Assembly (NCBI RefSeq): GCF_022458985.1
Contig: NC_061776.1
Coordinates: 1,301,719-1,365,718, forward strand
Source: Mugil cephalus
Lineage: Eukaryota; Chordata; Actinopteri; Mugiliformes; Mugilidae
Direction: 5' to 3'
DNA length: 64,000 bases
The number at the start of each line of letters is the position of its first letter. Position 1 is the first letter of the stretch. This document shows positions 20,976-32,359 of the stretch, in pieces. The translations under genes and the position numbers were made by a program. The notes under the pieces are model-generated. The model made no database searches, was not told the origin of the DNA, and saw only the letters and a program-made list of their open reading frames with translations.

Positions 20976-23900
20976 TCACGTGGCCGTCCTCCGGGCGGCG
21001 GCGGCGTCCACCGTGGTGACGGGATGCAGAGTCTTCCAGGGATCCTGCAGCATGGACGGACTGAAATACTTCTCCACCGGAGGCTCCGACGACCGTGACT
21101 GAAACACACAAGAACAACAATAGGACGATTCAGTCCCCGTCTTCAGCTCAGCGTCCAACACATGAGAGAAGCAGCAGCTAACGAGCCCGACGCCTCAACA
21201 CCTGCAGAAATTCATCTCATCTCTACCTCTAATCCTGAAATTCATCTCATCTCTACCTCTAATCCTGAAATTCCTCTCATCTTTAACTCTAATCCTGAAA
21301 TTATCTCATCTCTACCTCTAATCCTGAAATTCATCTCATCTCTACCTCTAATCCTGAAATTCATCTCATCTTTACCTCTAATCCCGAAATTCATCTCATC
21401 TCTACCTCTAATCCTGAAATTCATCTCATCTTTACCTCTAATCCTGAAATTCATCTCATCTCTACCTCTAATCCCGTCCCTCTTACTCTTAATCCTGAAA
21501 TTCATCTCATCTCTACCTCTAATCCTGAAATTCATCTCATCTTTACCTCTAATCCCGAAATTCATCTCATCTCTACCTCTAATCCCGAAATTCATCTCAT
21601 CTCTACCTCTAATCCTGAAATTCATCTCATCTTTAACTCTAATCCCGAAATTATCTCATCTCATCTCTACCTCTAATCCAGAAATTCATCTCATCTCTAC
21701 CTCTAATCCGAAATTCATCTCATCTCTACCTCTAATCCTGAAATTAGCATCTCTAATCCTGAATTCATCTTCCTCTAATCCTGAAATTCATCTCATCTCT
21801 ACCTCTAATCCTGAAATTCATCTCATCTTTACCTCTAATCCTGAAATTCATCTCATCTCTACCTCTAATCCGAAATCATCTCATCTCTCCCTCTAATCCT
21901 GAAATTCATCTCATCTCTACCTCTAATCCGAAATTCATCTCTCAACCTGAAATTCCTCTAACCCTGAAATTCATCTCATCTTTACCTCTTATCCTGAAAT
22001 TCATCTCATCTCTACCTCTAATCCTGAAATTCATCTCTTCCTCTAACCCTGAAATTCATCTCATCTTTACCTCTAGTCCTGAAATTCATCTCATCTTTAC
22101 TCTAATCTGAAATTCATCTCATCTTTACTCTAATCCGAAATTCATCTCATCTCTACCTCTAATCCGAAATTCATCTCATCTCTACCTAATCCTGAAATTC
22201 ATCTCATCTCTACCTCTAATCCGAAATTCATCTCTACTCTATCTGAAATTCATCATCCTCTAATCCGAAATTCATCATCTCTACTCTAACCCTGAAATTC
22301 ATCTCATCTCTACCTCTAATCCTGAAATTCATTCATCTTACGAATTATCTTTACCTCGAAATTCATCTCATTCTATCCTGAAATTCATCTCATCTTTACC
22401 TCTAATCCTGAAATGCATCTCATCTCTACCTCTAATCCTGAAATTCATCTCATCTCTACCTCTAATCCAGAAATTCATCTCTTCCTCTAACCCTGAAATT
22501 CATCTCTTCCTCTAACCCTGAAATTCATCTCATCTTTACCTCTTATCCTGAAATTCATCTCATCTCTACCTCTAATCCTGAAATTCATCTCTTCCTCTAA
22601 CCCTGAAATTCATCTCTTCCTCTAACCCTGAAATTCATCTCTTCCTCTAACCCTGAAATTCATCTCATCTTTACCTCTAGTCCTGAAATTCATCTCATCT
22701 CTACCTCTAGTCCTGAAATTCATCTCATCTCTACCTCTAACCCTGAAATTCATCTCATCTCTACCTCTAATCCTGAAATTCATCTCATCTTTACCTCTAA
22801 TCCTGAAATTCATTGCATCTCTACCTCTAATCCTGAAATTCATCTCATCTCTAATCCTGAAATTCATCTCATCTCTACCTCTAATCCTGAAATTCATCTC
22901 ATCTCTACCTCTAATCCTGAAATTCATCTCATCTCTACCTCTAACCCTGAAATTCATCTCATCTCTACCTCTAATCCTGAAATTCATCTCATCTCTACCT
23001 CTAATCCTGAAATTCATCTCTTCCTCTAACCCTGAAATTCATCTCTTCCTCTAATCCTGAAATTCATCTCTTCCTCTAACCCTGAAATTCATCTCTTCCT
23101 CTAATCCTGAAATTCATCTCTTCCTCTAATCCTGAAATGCATCTCATCTTTACCTCTAGTCCTGAAATTCATCTCATCTCTACCTCTAGTCCTGAAATTC
23201 ATCTCATCTCTACCTCTAATCCTGAAATTCACATCTTATCTTTACCTCTAATCCTGAAATTCATCTCATCTCTACCTCTAATCCTGAAATTCATCTCATC
23301 TTTACCTCTAATCCTGAAATTCATCTCATCTCTACCTCTAATCCTGAAATTCATCTCATCTCTACCTCTAATCCCGAAATTCATCTCATCTTTACCTCTT
23401 ATCTGAAATTCATCTCATCTTTACCTCTAATCCTGAAATTCATCTCATCTCTACTCTAATCCCTGAAATTCATCTCTTCTCTCCTAAACCCCTCCTGAAA
23501 TTCATCTCTTCCTCTAATCCTGAAATTCATCTCTTCCTCTAATCCTGAAATGCATCTCATCTTTACCTCTAGTCCTGAAATTCATCTCATCTCTACCTCT
23601 AGTCCTGAAATTCATCTCATCTCTACCTCTAATCCTGAAATTCATCTCATCTTTACCTCTAATCCTGAAATTCATCTCATCTCTACCTCTAATCCTGAAA
23701 TTCATCTCATCTCTACCTCTAATCCTGAAATTCATCTCATCTCTAACCCTGAAATTCATCTCTTCCTCTAACCCTGAAATTCATCTCATCTTTACCTCTA
23801 ATCCTGAAATTCATCTCATCTTTACCTCTAGTCCTGAAATTCATCTCATCTTTACCTCTAATCCTGAAATTCATCTCATCTTTACCTCTAGTCCTGAAAT

Positions 23901-25335
23901 TCATCTCATCTCTACCTCTAATCCTGAAATTCATCTCATCTCTACCTCTAACCCTGAAATTCATCTCATCTTTACCTCTTATCCTGAAATTCATCTCATC
24001 TCTACCTCTAATTCATCTCATCTTTACCTCTAATCCCTGAGTCCTGGAGAAAACCAGGATCAGAAAAAACTTTATCTCCGAGGGGCAATAAGGAGGCGAA
24101 GGGCAGAACTTAGAAAATAAAGAGCGTAAGTCACAAAGTGGGCGGGCGACAGTAGCGTATTGTGTGCGATAGTAACATATTGTGTGCGACAGTAGCGTAT
24201 TGTGTGCGATAGTAACATATTGTGTGTGATAGTAACATATTGTGTGTGATAGTAACATATTGTGTGCGATAGTAACACATTGTGTGTGATAGTAACATAT
24301 TGTGTGTGATAGTAGAAGACTGAAATGAAATGGTCATGTCCTGTGTGGTGTGGTGGTGAATGGTGGTGGGGGGGGCACAGGGACCGTACCTGTACCTCAC
24401 ACGCAGACACAGGGAGAACAAGCAAACGTCCCCAGAAAAACCGGAGCTGGACTCGGACCCGGATCAGTGCTAATCACTAAGTATGAATCACGTCCTTTTC
24501 AGTGCGTTTGTTGTAGATTCTCGTCTAGTTCCGTGATTTAGTGAATATTTATCTTTGTTACTAACAGGAGCGGTTCCTCTACTCGTTGCAGTTTATATGT
24601 TTATATGATACCGTGCAGCGACAATGAGGAGTCTGATCTCTGATCTGATCTAATTAACACTTTTGGAGGCGACTGTGAAACTCGTGAGTATCAGCTAAGA
24701 ACTTCATCGAAGCTGTTGTCATGGAAACAACGGGAAAGTATTTAACAACCCATTAAACGTTTGTGAAGTTTGATTAAATGTTTTGGAGACGTGGCTTATG
24801 GTGCTTTCCTCTGAATGTGGAACAAAATGATCCAATATTTAAAAGATTTCATTACAACCACGTTATGGAAAAGTCTGAATATTTCTAAAACACGTGTCTG
24901 ACTTTCTAAATGATTCCCAGACCAAGAGTATACAGAAATAAATGTGACGGTTTCACCGCTGAACCGGTTCACTGAGGACCCGCGGCCTCCGATGGGGCCG
25001 CGAACCACATGTTGGTGGTTTTGATTTACCTGGAGCTCCGGACCGGAGGACGGGCTGGACAGAGGCCGCCGGAACCCGTCGCCTCTGCGCCGCATCTGAC
25101 CACCGAAGCCCCGGGACCCGCCACCGAACCCGACCGGGGAACCGTAGCTGTGCCCTCGGTTGGAACCGGCGGAGTAGACCGGAGAGCCCGGGGAGTAGGG
25201 GGGGCAGGCCCGAGGGGAGCCTCCGTACGGGGACCGGGCCCCGGGGAAACCCCAGCAGGACACCGGGGACGGGAACCTTCCGGCGGCCCGAGGAGCTCCG
25301 GGACTCCGCTGAGGTCTGGCCGGAGGTCGGTACAT
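20976..25335 (-). CDS. mplkip: M-phase-specific PLK1-interacting protein (TTDN1)
   Basis: Small nuclear protein. In humans its loss causes non-photosensitive trichothiodystrophy and it binds PLK1 in mitosis (family knowledge). Two minus-strand exons: 25335-25030 and 21098-20976, joined in phase 0 by GT-AG; 142 residues against about 179 in human. Exon 1 encodes a Pro/Gly/Arg/Ser-rich N-terminus starting MYRPPARPQ, with repeated SPYGG, YGSP and GGS runs typical of the family. Exon 2 holds the conserved core EKYFSPSMLQDPW (human NYFKPSMLEDPW) and a following VTTVD. The protein then ends RRTAT and lacks the human GKKGRYFC tail. The start was taken at the Met aligning with the human N-terminus; the longer upstream frame to 25497 runs into the 5' flank. 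Confidence 0.9.
21208..24030. repeat. 2.8-kb 30-bp minisatellite filling the mplkip intron
   Basis: Roughly 90 copies of a 30-bp unit (attcatctcatctctacctc followed by taatcctgaa), with a 15-18-bp short form (attcatctcttcctctaaccctgaa). 30 bp is a multiple of three, so it yields long spurious frames on both strands. Near 22085-22400 and 23400-23500 many units have single-base deletions. Confidence 0.95.
24145..24315. repeat. 20-bp minisatellite in the mplkip intron
   Basis: Eight to nine copies of tagtaacatattgtgtgtga, with tgcga variants. Confidence 0.9.
24320..25029 (-). other. Non-repetitive 5' part of the mplkip intron
   Basis: About 700 bp next to exon 1, without a recognised exon or transposon. 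The minus-strand frame reading past the exon 1 donor (to 24796) is an intronic extension. Confidence 0.5.
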
Positions 25336-25496
25336 CTGAATCACGGAGGAACGGAGGAACGGAGAAAGGTACCAGGCCACCGACAATAAATAAACACACG
25401 TGACAGGAACCGGAAATACATACCAGCTTCCTTCCGGTCCTTCGGGCTGTAGCGCCCCCAGCCGGCCACCTCCCCACATTACACATGGTACATACA
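25336..25496 (-). promoter_or_regulatory. Probable mplkip promoter and 5' UTR
   Basis: This is the only unique sequence between the mplkip start codon and the 9-bp array, about 160 bp. It is GC-richer than the surroundings. No TATA box is evident. Inferred from position only. Confidence 0.4.
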
Positions 25497-26912
25497 TTAA
25501 AGTTTGTAAGGTTTATAAGATTTATAAGGTTTATAAGGTTTATAAGGTTTATAAGATTTATAAGGTTTATAAGGTTTATAAGGTTTATAAGATTTATAAG
25601 GTTTATAAGATTTATAAGGTTTATAAGGTTTATAAGATTTATAAGGTTTATAAGGTTTATAAGGTTTATGAAGTTTATAAGGTTTATAAGGTTTATAAGG
25701 TTTATAAGATTTATAAGATTTATAAGGTTTATAAGATTTATAAGATTTATAAGGTTTATAAGGTTTATAAGGTTTATGAAGTTTATAAGATTTAAAGTTT
25801 ATAAGATTTATAAGGTTTATAAAGTTTATAAGATTTAAAGTTTATAAGATTTATAAGGTTTATAAAGTTTATAAGATTTAAAGTTTATAAGATTTATAAG
25901 GTTTATAAGGTTATAAGATTTAAAGTTTATAAGATTTATAAGGTTTATAAGGTTTATGAAGTTTATAAGATTTAAAGTTTATAAGATTTATAAGGTTTAT
26001 AAAGTTTATAAGATTTATAAGGTTTATAAAGTTTATAAGATTTAAAGTTTATAAGATTTATGAGGTTTATAAAGTTTATAAGATTTAAAGTTTATAAGAT
26101 TTATAAGGTTTATAAGATTTATAAGGTTTATAAAGTTTATAAGATTTAAAGTTTATAAGATTTATAAGGTTTATAAAGTTTATAAGATTTATAAGGTTTA
26201 TAAAGTTTATAAGATTTAAAGTTTATAAGATTTATGAGGTTTATAAAGTTTATAAGATTTAAAGTTTATAAGATTTATAAGGTTTATAAGATTTATAAGG
26301 TTTATAAAGTTTATAAGATTTATAAGGTTTATAAAGTTTATAAGATTTAAAGTTTATAAGATTTATAAGATTTATAAGGTTTATAAAGTTTATAAGATTT
26401 ATAAGGTTTATAAGGTTTATGAAGTTTATAAGATTTAAAGTTTATAAGGTTTAAAGTTTATAAGATTTATAAGGTTCATAAGATTTATGAGGTTTATAAG
26501 GTTTATAAAGTTTATAAGATTTATAAGGTTCATAAGATTTATGAGGTTTATAAAGTTTATAAGATTTAAAGTTTATAAGATTTATAAGGTTTATAAGATT
26601 TATAAGGTTTATAAAGTTTATAAGATTTAAAGTTTATAAGATTTATAAGGTTTATAAAGTTTATAAGATTTATAAGGTTTATAAAGTTTATAAGATTTAT
26701 AAGGTTTATAAGGTTTATGAAGTTTATAAGATTTAAAGTTTATTAGGTTTAAAGTTTATAAGATTTATAAGATTTATAAAGTTTATAAGATTTATAAGGT
26801 TTATAAGGTTTAAAGTTTATAAGGTTTATAAGATTTAAAGTTTATAAGATTTATAAGATTTATAAGGTTAAAAGTTTATAAGGTTTAAAGTTTTAAAGTT
26901 TATGAGGAAGAA
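25497..26912. repeat. 1.4-kb array of 9-bp TTTATAAGG/TTTATAAGA units upstream of mplkip
   Basis: More than 150 copies of tttataagg or tttataaga, with a tttaaag variant that appears after about 25790 and organises the array into longer higher-order units. The 9-bp unit keeps frames open (Val-Tyr-Lys or Phe-Ile-Arg repeats); these are not genes. Confidence 0.95.
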
Positions 26913-26929
26913 AGATTTAAAGTTGGACA

Positions 26930-28580
26930 CATAAAAAAAGGCATGAAATCCTCCTACATCAATATCTTTTTTTCACACATCTCTTAAACAACCTCAGATC
27001 TGCTAAAAAACCACCAACGTTTCAACGGTTTTCAAGTTTTTAACCCTTAAATACTGGAATGAAAATGCGGAATATTAAATGTATTAAATATAAAAAAAAA
27101 AAAAACAGAACACAAACTGAATAGTTTTCCATAAATAGGTGGATGTGGCTTTGGTGGTTAGACTGTTGGCATTAACGTCAGCATTAAAATGGATTTGATT
27201 GCATTAGTATGTTTATGAAGCACCAGATTCTCTCTGGACGCCTTCGTGGCCAAAAATCAAGGATTCAGAGTTTCAACAAAACTTTATTGTCATTCCAACA
27301 ACATCTACTACGCACAATAAAGCCAAATAACAACATTAACGACGATATAAAAGAATAAAAACAGCATTTACATTAAATGACACTAATAAACAATATTTAG
27401 ATTAATTTTGGTGGTGAGGCAGCAGGGCTCCTGCCTTATAGCCTGCCTTCCATCATAATCACATTTTAATCTCACAGTATAAAACCATGAATTATGTCAT
27501 GTTAGCATTTCATTTAGAAGAAGAGTAGTGATGCATGAAATCAAGTGAGTGTTATTACAAGTCACTGGTATATAAAAGCCTGTAATCACCACCACTGTTT
27601 ATTTTATCGAAAGTAATTCAGTTTTCAGCCTCTCGCCCAATGACAGCTGGGATAGGCTCCAAAAACAATGAAATATTTCAAAAACTTAGACTGAAAGGGT
27701 TAAAATCCTAAAAATTGGTTTTGGACAAGTATGAAGGTGCTGATGAGATTTATGAAACAAAAGACAGAAGAAAGTATTGATGTATGAGGATTTTATGGCA
27801 GTTTTTCACACGAATGTTAAAGTGTCCTGCAATGGCTCAGTTTGTCCTCTGGGTGGAGCTCCTGTTCAGACCAAACTCAGACAACTGAAAACACACCAGA
27901 CATCAATGGAAACAAAAATCTCCTGGAAGTCTCTACTGACACTGGTTGAAATGAAGTAGATGAACCCACTGAGACCAGTCGAGTAACGTCCCGTCTTCTC
28001 CGGCGTCTGAGACCAAGGCTCATGCTGGTCCTCCACCCTCTCCACCCTCTCCACCCTCTCCATCTATGGGGTCCAGGTCTCTCCTCAAGCTAACGCTAAC
28101 ACTGACTCCTCTGCTCCTGAAACAATCCAGACGTTTCGCTGGCTTGATGCTAAGCTCTGATTTATTTTTTTATTTTATTTTTGTGGCGGTTCGCTGCGTC
28201 CTTCAGTCCTAGTGTGTGTCCAATAATAAACTGACTGCAGTGAGTGTCTTCTTCTTCTTTTCCATCATAAACATGATGAACTGAACCAGAGACGAGGACA
28301 GAGTCATGTCTGAACATCTTCACCTCCATTAACGCCTTGACTTTCTGGACATTAGTTAGTGAACCAGTTAGGTTAGAGAAGGGTGATGGGGTCTTGGGGT
28401 CCTGAGGGTCCTGGGGTTCAGGTCCAAGTGAGTATCAGGTCATTAATGGACTTCAGTCATGTGACCCTCAGGTGGACTCTACCCACTGAAGTTATTGATA
28501 AAAACCTAAACTTTGTCTTGGTTCAAGATGTCTGATGAACTGGTCCTTGACGTTGTGTGAGGGTTAAGATGTAGAACCTA
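26930..28580. other. Intergenic, no gene recognised
   Basis: AT-rich, with a minus-oriented LINE-type 3' tail near 27285-27320 (coding strand gacaataaagttttgttg). No conserved reading frame is recognised. Confidence 0.4.
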
Positions 28581-28587
28581 AATCTAT

Positions 28588-28700
28588 GAGGGCGGCACAG
28601 TGGACTGGTGGTTAGAACAGATGCCTCACAGCGAGAAGGTCTGGCTTCAAATCCTTTCTGGGGGGAGTTCGTATGTTCTTCCTGTGTCTCGTACATTCAG
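28588..28700 (+). repeat. Fragment of a common fish interspersed repeat
   Basis: The phrase gcggcacagtggactggtgg, followed by cctcacagcgagaaggtctgg and ttcgtatgttcttcctgtgt, resembles the widespread teleost repeat beginning gcggcacggtgg. Truncated at both ends. Confidence 0.6.
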
Positions 28701-29990
28701 GAGATCTGAAAACACAAATCTCTAATGAAAGTGAGGCTCAACGTTCGATGGTTTAAAGTACATGAACAGAAATCTGAAATTAAAATGAATGTTTCCTGTT
28801 TTCTCGTTTAAATCATCTCCTGAAACAAACCGTGTCCCTAAATGACAGTTTTCAGTCTGTCAGAATAAACGTGAGTAATGAAAATGAGAGTTTCATGGTG
28901 AGTGAGCTGGTGTCCTGACAGATGAACTCAGGTCTAATTTAGAGCGAAGCTGTGGGGGTGAATATCTTTGAATAGTAGCAGTGAGCGTGTAGCAGTTTGT
29001 AGTGGAGGTGGTGTCGAGGTTATCGGGCCTTCAGCTAACAGCACTGACGTGTCCTGCTGCCACCCACACACAAAAAATAGATCTCACATGACGATCCTCC
29101 ACCTCCATCACGTTTCTCTGGACGTCTTCAGTCCATCTGCACGTTCACACCGTCACTGCCTCCATCAGACACTTCATCAAAACACCTCACCTGTAAAAAT
29201 AAAACTTCTCACTGATGCTGAGACATTTTGACCAAAGTGAACTGGTTTAAGTCCTGAACTGAGAGAAGGGCCACGGTCTAAGGCCTAACTCCTAACTCCT
29301 AACCTCCTAAAGAGCTCTTAGGACTCACCTCCATGACATCTGTAGTAACTGCTGGACAGAAAGACCACGAGAAAACAATAAAATAAAACCCTGACACGTG
29401 TTGTAGAAAGAGTGACTCTTGTTCTGCTTTATTGTAATAAAACACTTGAACATAATTCTTCTTTTAATGTCACTTTTCTGTCAATAAGAAGTTGATATCT
29501 TAAAAGACTGGATTTTTGGAGTCTATTCTGTCACATTCACCCTTATTGCAATAGGACACTGGATCATTTTCAAGTCAAATAAATGACTTGGACTGATTTT
29601 AATTGTATATTTAAGAAGAAAATCTCTCAAATTGAAAAGGAAGTGTCATAATAAAGAGTTGAGACAACAGTGAGACTTAGAGAAATAAAATAACAAATGG
29701 AACCAAGAAGTGTGAAGAACCAGAACTATAGCACGTTAAAATGTTTTCACATAAGGACGTAAATAACCAGACGGGCTCGGCTCTTGGACGTGACGTTTTC
29801 TCCACATGGACTTCATCAACCAGCGATGAACAAATATTGCTTCAGTGTTTGAATGTTTCCGGCTCCAGTGTTAATGAACTCTCTGTGTTTGTTCAGTGTC
29901 TTCCTCTCTGAACACAACGAGCTGCCCTCAGGTCAAAACTAACTCTCATCATAAGGGAGGGTAACCTGAGTTTAAACCTACGCTCACTGA
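28700..29990. other. Intergenic, no gene recognised
   Basis: No exon, transposase or repeat array recognised. The short plus-strand frame at 28968-29231 has no motif. Confidence 0.4.
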
Positions 29991-30009
29991 TAATTAATAA
30001 ATGGCCACT

Positions 30010-30260
30010 GACAGTGCTGCTGTTAGCTCTAGCATGCTTGCGTTCAGCAGTAGAATAGAAGCTGCGCAGCTCTCTGTTCTCCCTCTTGATGCTGTGATGG
30101 CTTTTCTCAGCCTGTAATTTGTAGCTTCATACTTTGCCTCATTGGCTGATCTAAGTGCAGGAGAGTGAGCATGCAGCATGTGTCGTACCTGACTGTCTAT
30201 CCACGCCTTCTGGTTTGGGAACTCACTGACTTGTATGGTCGGTACAATGCTGTTAACACC
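30010..30260 (-). pseudogene. Non-LTR retrotransposon fragment
   Basis: The minus strand reads FPNQKAWIDSQVRHMLHAHS followed by ALRSANEAKYEATNYRLRKAI, which resembles the linker between endonuclease and RT (NQKPWI, YNLRRAIK) of Rex1/L2-like fish LINEs. Isolated and frameshifted. Confidence 0.6.
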
Positions 30261-30384
30261 AGTACTGATGTACAGAAGAGTGCTGCAGTGTGGCTGCAGC
30301 TTTAAACACATCCCAGTCTGTACTAGTAAACAATCCTGCCGGGTGAATTTAAGACCAGGGGAGTGGTCCACCAACAAACATCAC

Positions 30385-30650
30385 TCCATCATAGTGGGAG
30401 AGGAACCAGAGGAACCCAGGGGAACTTCTAAGCAGCTAAAGGCCTCTCTCACATTGGCTGATGTTCATGTTGATGAATCCACTCAACAACCAAAGACACT
30501 GCTCTCTGTCCACAAAGAACATGTGGGACAATGTTTAGTGGACAGATGAGACCAGAGTAGAATAGTTTGGTTTAAATGTTTGGGCATCGTCATGTTTGGA
30601 GATGAACCAACACTGCATTCCAGCATCAGAACCTGAATCTTTAAATTCAG
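30385..30650 (+). pseudogene. Tc1-like transposase fragment
   Basis: The plus strand reads TSKQLKASLTLADVHVDEST and then, across a frame break, a decayed W..DET segment with NVW and HCIPAS. These match DNA-binding and core parts of fish Tc1 transposases. Internally deleted. Confidence 0.6.
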
Positions 30651-30808
30651 TACAAGAACTGAGCTGGACCTTTCCAAAAGTCCAACTCCCACAGTCCTTG
30701 GCCTGTGATGACTTTGTTGTTAAGCCATCTCCTATTAATGTGGCGAAGGTTGAAAAGATTATCTCAACCCTGGCAAATAGTAAAGCCAAAGACATACATG
30801 GTCTAGAT

Positions 30809-31022
30809 TAGTGTTTCTCAATCCTGGTCCTCAGGGAACACTGCCCTGCATGTTTTAGATGTTTCCCTCCTCCACCACACCTGATTCAAACGATCAGCTC
30901 GTCATCAAGCTCTGCAGTGGCCTGATAAGGAGCCAGTCATTTGAATCAGGTGTGTTGGAGCAGGAAACATCTAAAACATACAAGGCAGTGTTCTCTGAGG
31001 ACCAGGATTGAGAAACACTGAT
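30809..31022. mobile_element. hAT-like MITE
   Basis: About 214 bp with near-perfect terminal inverted repeats of more than 50 bp: tagtgtttctcaatcctggt at the left and its complement accaggattgagaaacactga at the right. No coding capacity. Flanks show similar 8-base words (tctagat, tctactt), suggesting a decayed 8-bp target duplication. Confidence 0.8.
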
Positions 31023-31693
31023 CTACTTACAGTATTTTTAAAACATCCATTATGCCACCTTTACTTATGATTATAAACAAATCTATCGATGAGAGCATTT
31101 TTCCTAGTGTGCGTAAACCTGCCATAGTTACCTTGTGTACAAATCTGGTGATACACAGGTGGTCAGCAGCCACCGACCTATCACCATCCTCCCAGCCATC
31201 TCAAAGGTCATTGAAAAGGTCGTAGCAGAGCAACTAACTGCACATCTGGCTTCTAAGTCCCTTTTACATCCAATGCAGTTTGGTTTCAGAAAGAAACCCT
31301 GTACTGAAACAGCTTGCTGCTACTTCCTTGAGGAAATTAAAACCAGCCTAGATCAAGGAGGAGTGGTGGGAGCAGTCTTCCTTGATCTACGCAAGGCCTT
31401 TGATACAGTAAATCGTGAGGTGCTGCTACATAAATTAAGAAATTATGAACTCTCTGTGAATGTACAAAACTGTGTGAAGTCTTGCCTAAGTGGTCGACAC
31501 CAGTGTGTACGAGTGAATGGTGCACTATCTCCATTTCTAGCATCCACACTGGGAGTCCCTCAAGGGTCAGTTCTAGGGCTGCTGCTGTTTTGTTTATACA
31601 TTAACGAGTTGCCTTCTGGCTGTAAGGATGTTGACACTATAATGTATGCTGATGACACTGTATTGTATACTCATAGGAAAAATGTCACAGAGG

Positions 31694-31821
31694 TGGCTGT
31701 GAAATTAACAAAGGCAATGAAAAAGGTTAGTGATTGGTTATAAAACTCATGCCTCACGTTAAATGTGGAAAAAACGGTAACCATGTTCTTTACAAATAGG
31801 TGGAAACTTAAAAGTTATCCT
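31694..31821. repeat. Left copy of a 128-bp direct repeat flanking the L1-type insertion
   Basis: Identical in length to 37276-37403 and, by eye, differing at one base (gaaaaagg here, gaacaagg there). It lies inside the older LINE's RT sequence. Confidence 0.9.
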
Positions 31822-32359
31822 TTTTTTTTTTTTTTTTTGTCTGCATTTGTCTGCATAGTTGAACACCACAGGGTGTCAACATTATATGAGTTTGATGCAG
31901 TTATATTCTTGCAGCTGAAAGCTTTATTACTTCAGTGCGTGAGTGTGACCATCACCAGCCTCCCTGGGAACTGTCCTGTTGATCTTTATTGAGTGTAATG
32001 ACCTTGTGTGGCAGGGAGGGCAGTGCTACACCTCAGTGGATAGAGGGGGGGAACAAAGGAAAGAAAAGATTAGAAGGATGGACAGTGGAGGAGATACATG
32101 TGGTGCTAGTAGGAACTAGTGGAGTGTAGGGTTCTGTGCTTCCCAAGTCACCTCACTCAAGTATGACTGGGTACAGTCATCTCTGGAGAGATGAGAGAGT
32201 CCAGGGGGGTAAGGGTGTCCCAATGGAAGGAGAGAAGTCTGCCATAGGGCACGTAGTGATAGAGTGAAAACAAGAATCCAGCCCTTAATAGCCGGGACTC
32301 ATCAATTCTTTTTGATGTGATCCAGCACGGGCTGGCAGGTGACATGTCAATGTGGGCAT

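Larger units (their letters stand above)
30655..31823 (+). pseudogene. LINE reverse transcriptase, 5' portion (split by an L1-type insertion)
   Basis: Plus-strand RT with STLANSKAKDIHGLD, SSHRPITILPAISKVIEKV, FLDLRKAFDTVN (motif A), GVPQGSVLGLLLFCLYIN (motif B) and MYADDTVLYTH (motif C). A MITE interrupts it at 30809-31022. The sequence stops at 31823 and resumes at 37404 after the L1-type insertion. A premature stop follows SDWL at 31741. Confidence 0.8.

Noticed and set aside
20918-21120. Alternative frames of mplkip exon 2
   Set aside because: Only the 21098-20976 frame contains EKYFSPSMLQDPW; the others are shadows.
21162-24000. Open frames with 10-residue repeats on both strands
   Set aside because: 30-bp minisatellite in the mplkip intron; no start context, no splice logic, all frames similar.
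24796-25029. Extension of mplkip exon 1 past GAGCTCCAG
   Set aside because: A clear donor follows at 25029 and exon 2 continues in phase with the conserved core.
25400-25838. Tyr-Lys-Val and Phe-Ile-Arg repeat proteins
   Set aside because: 9-bp array; frames open only by arithmetic.
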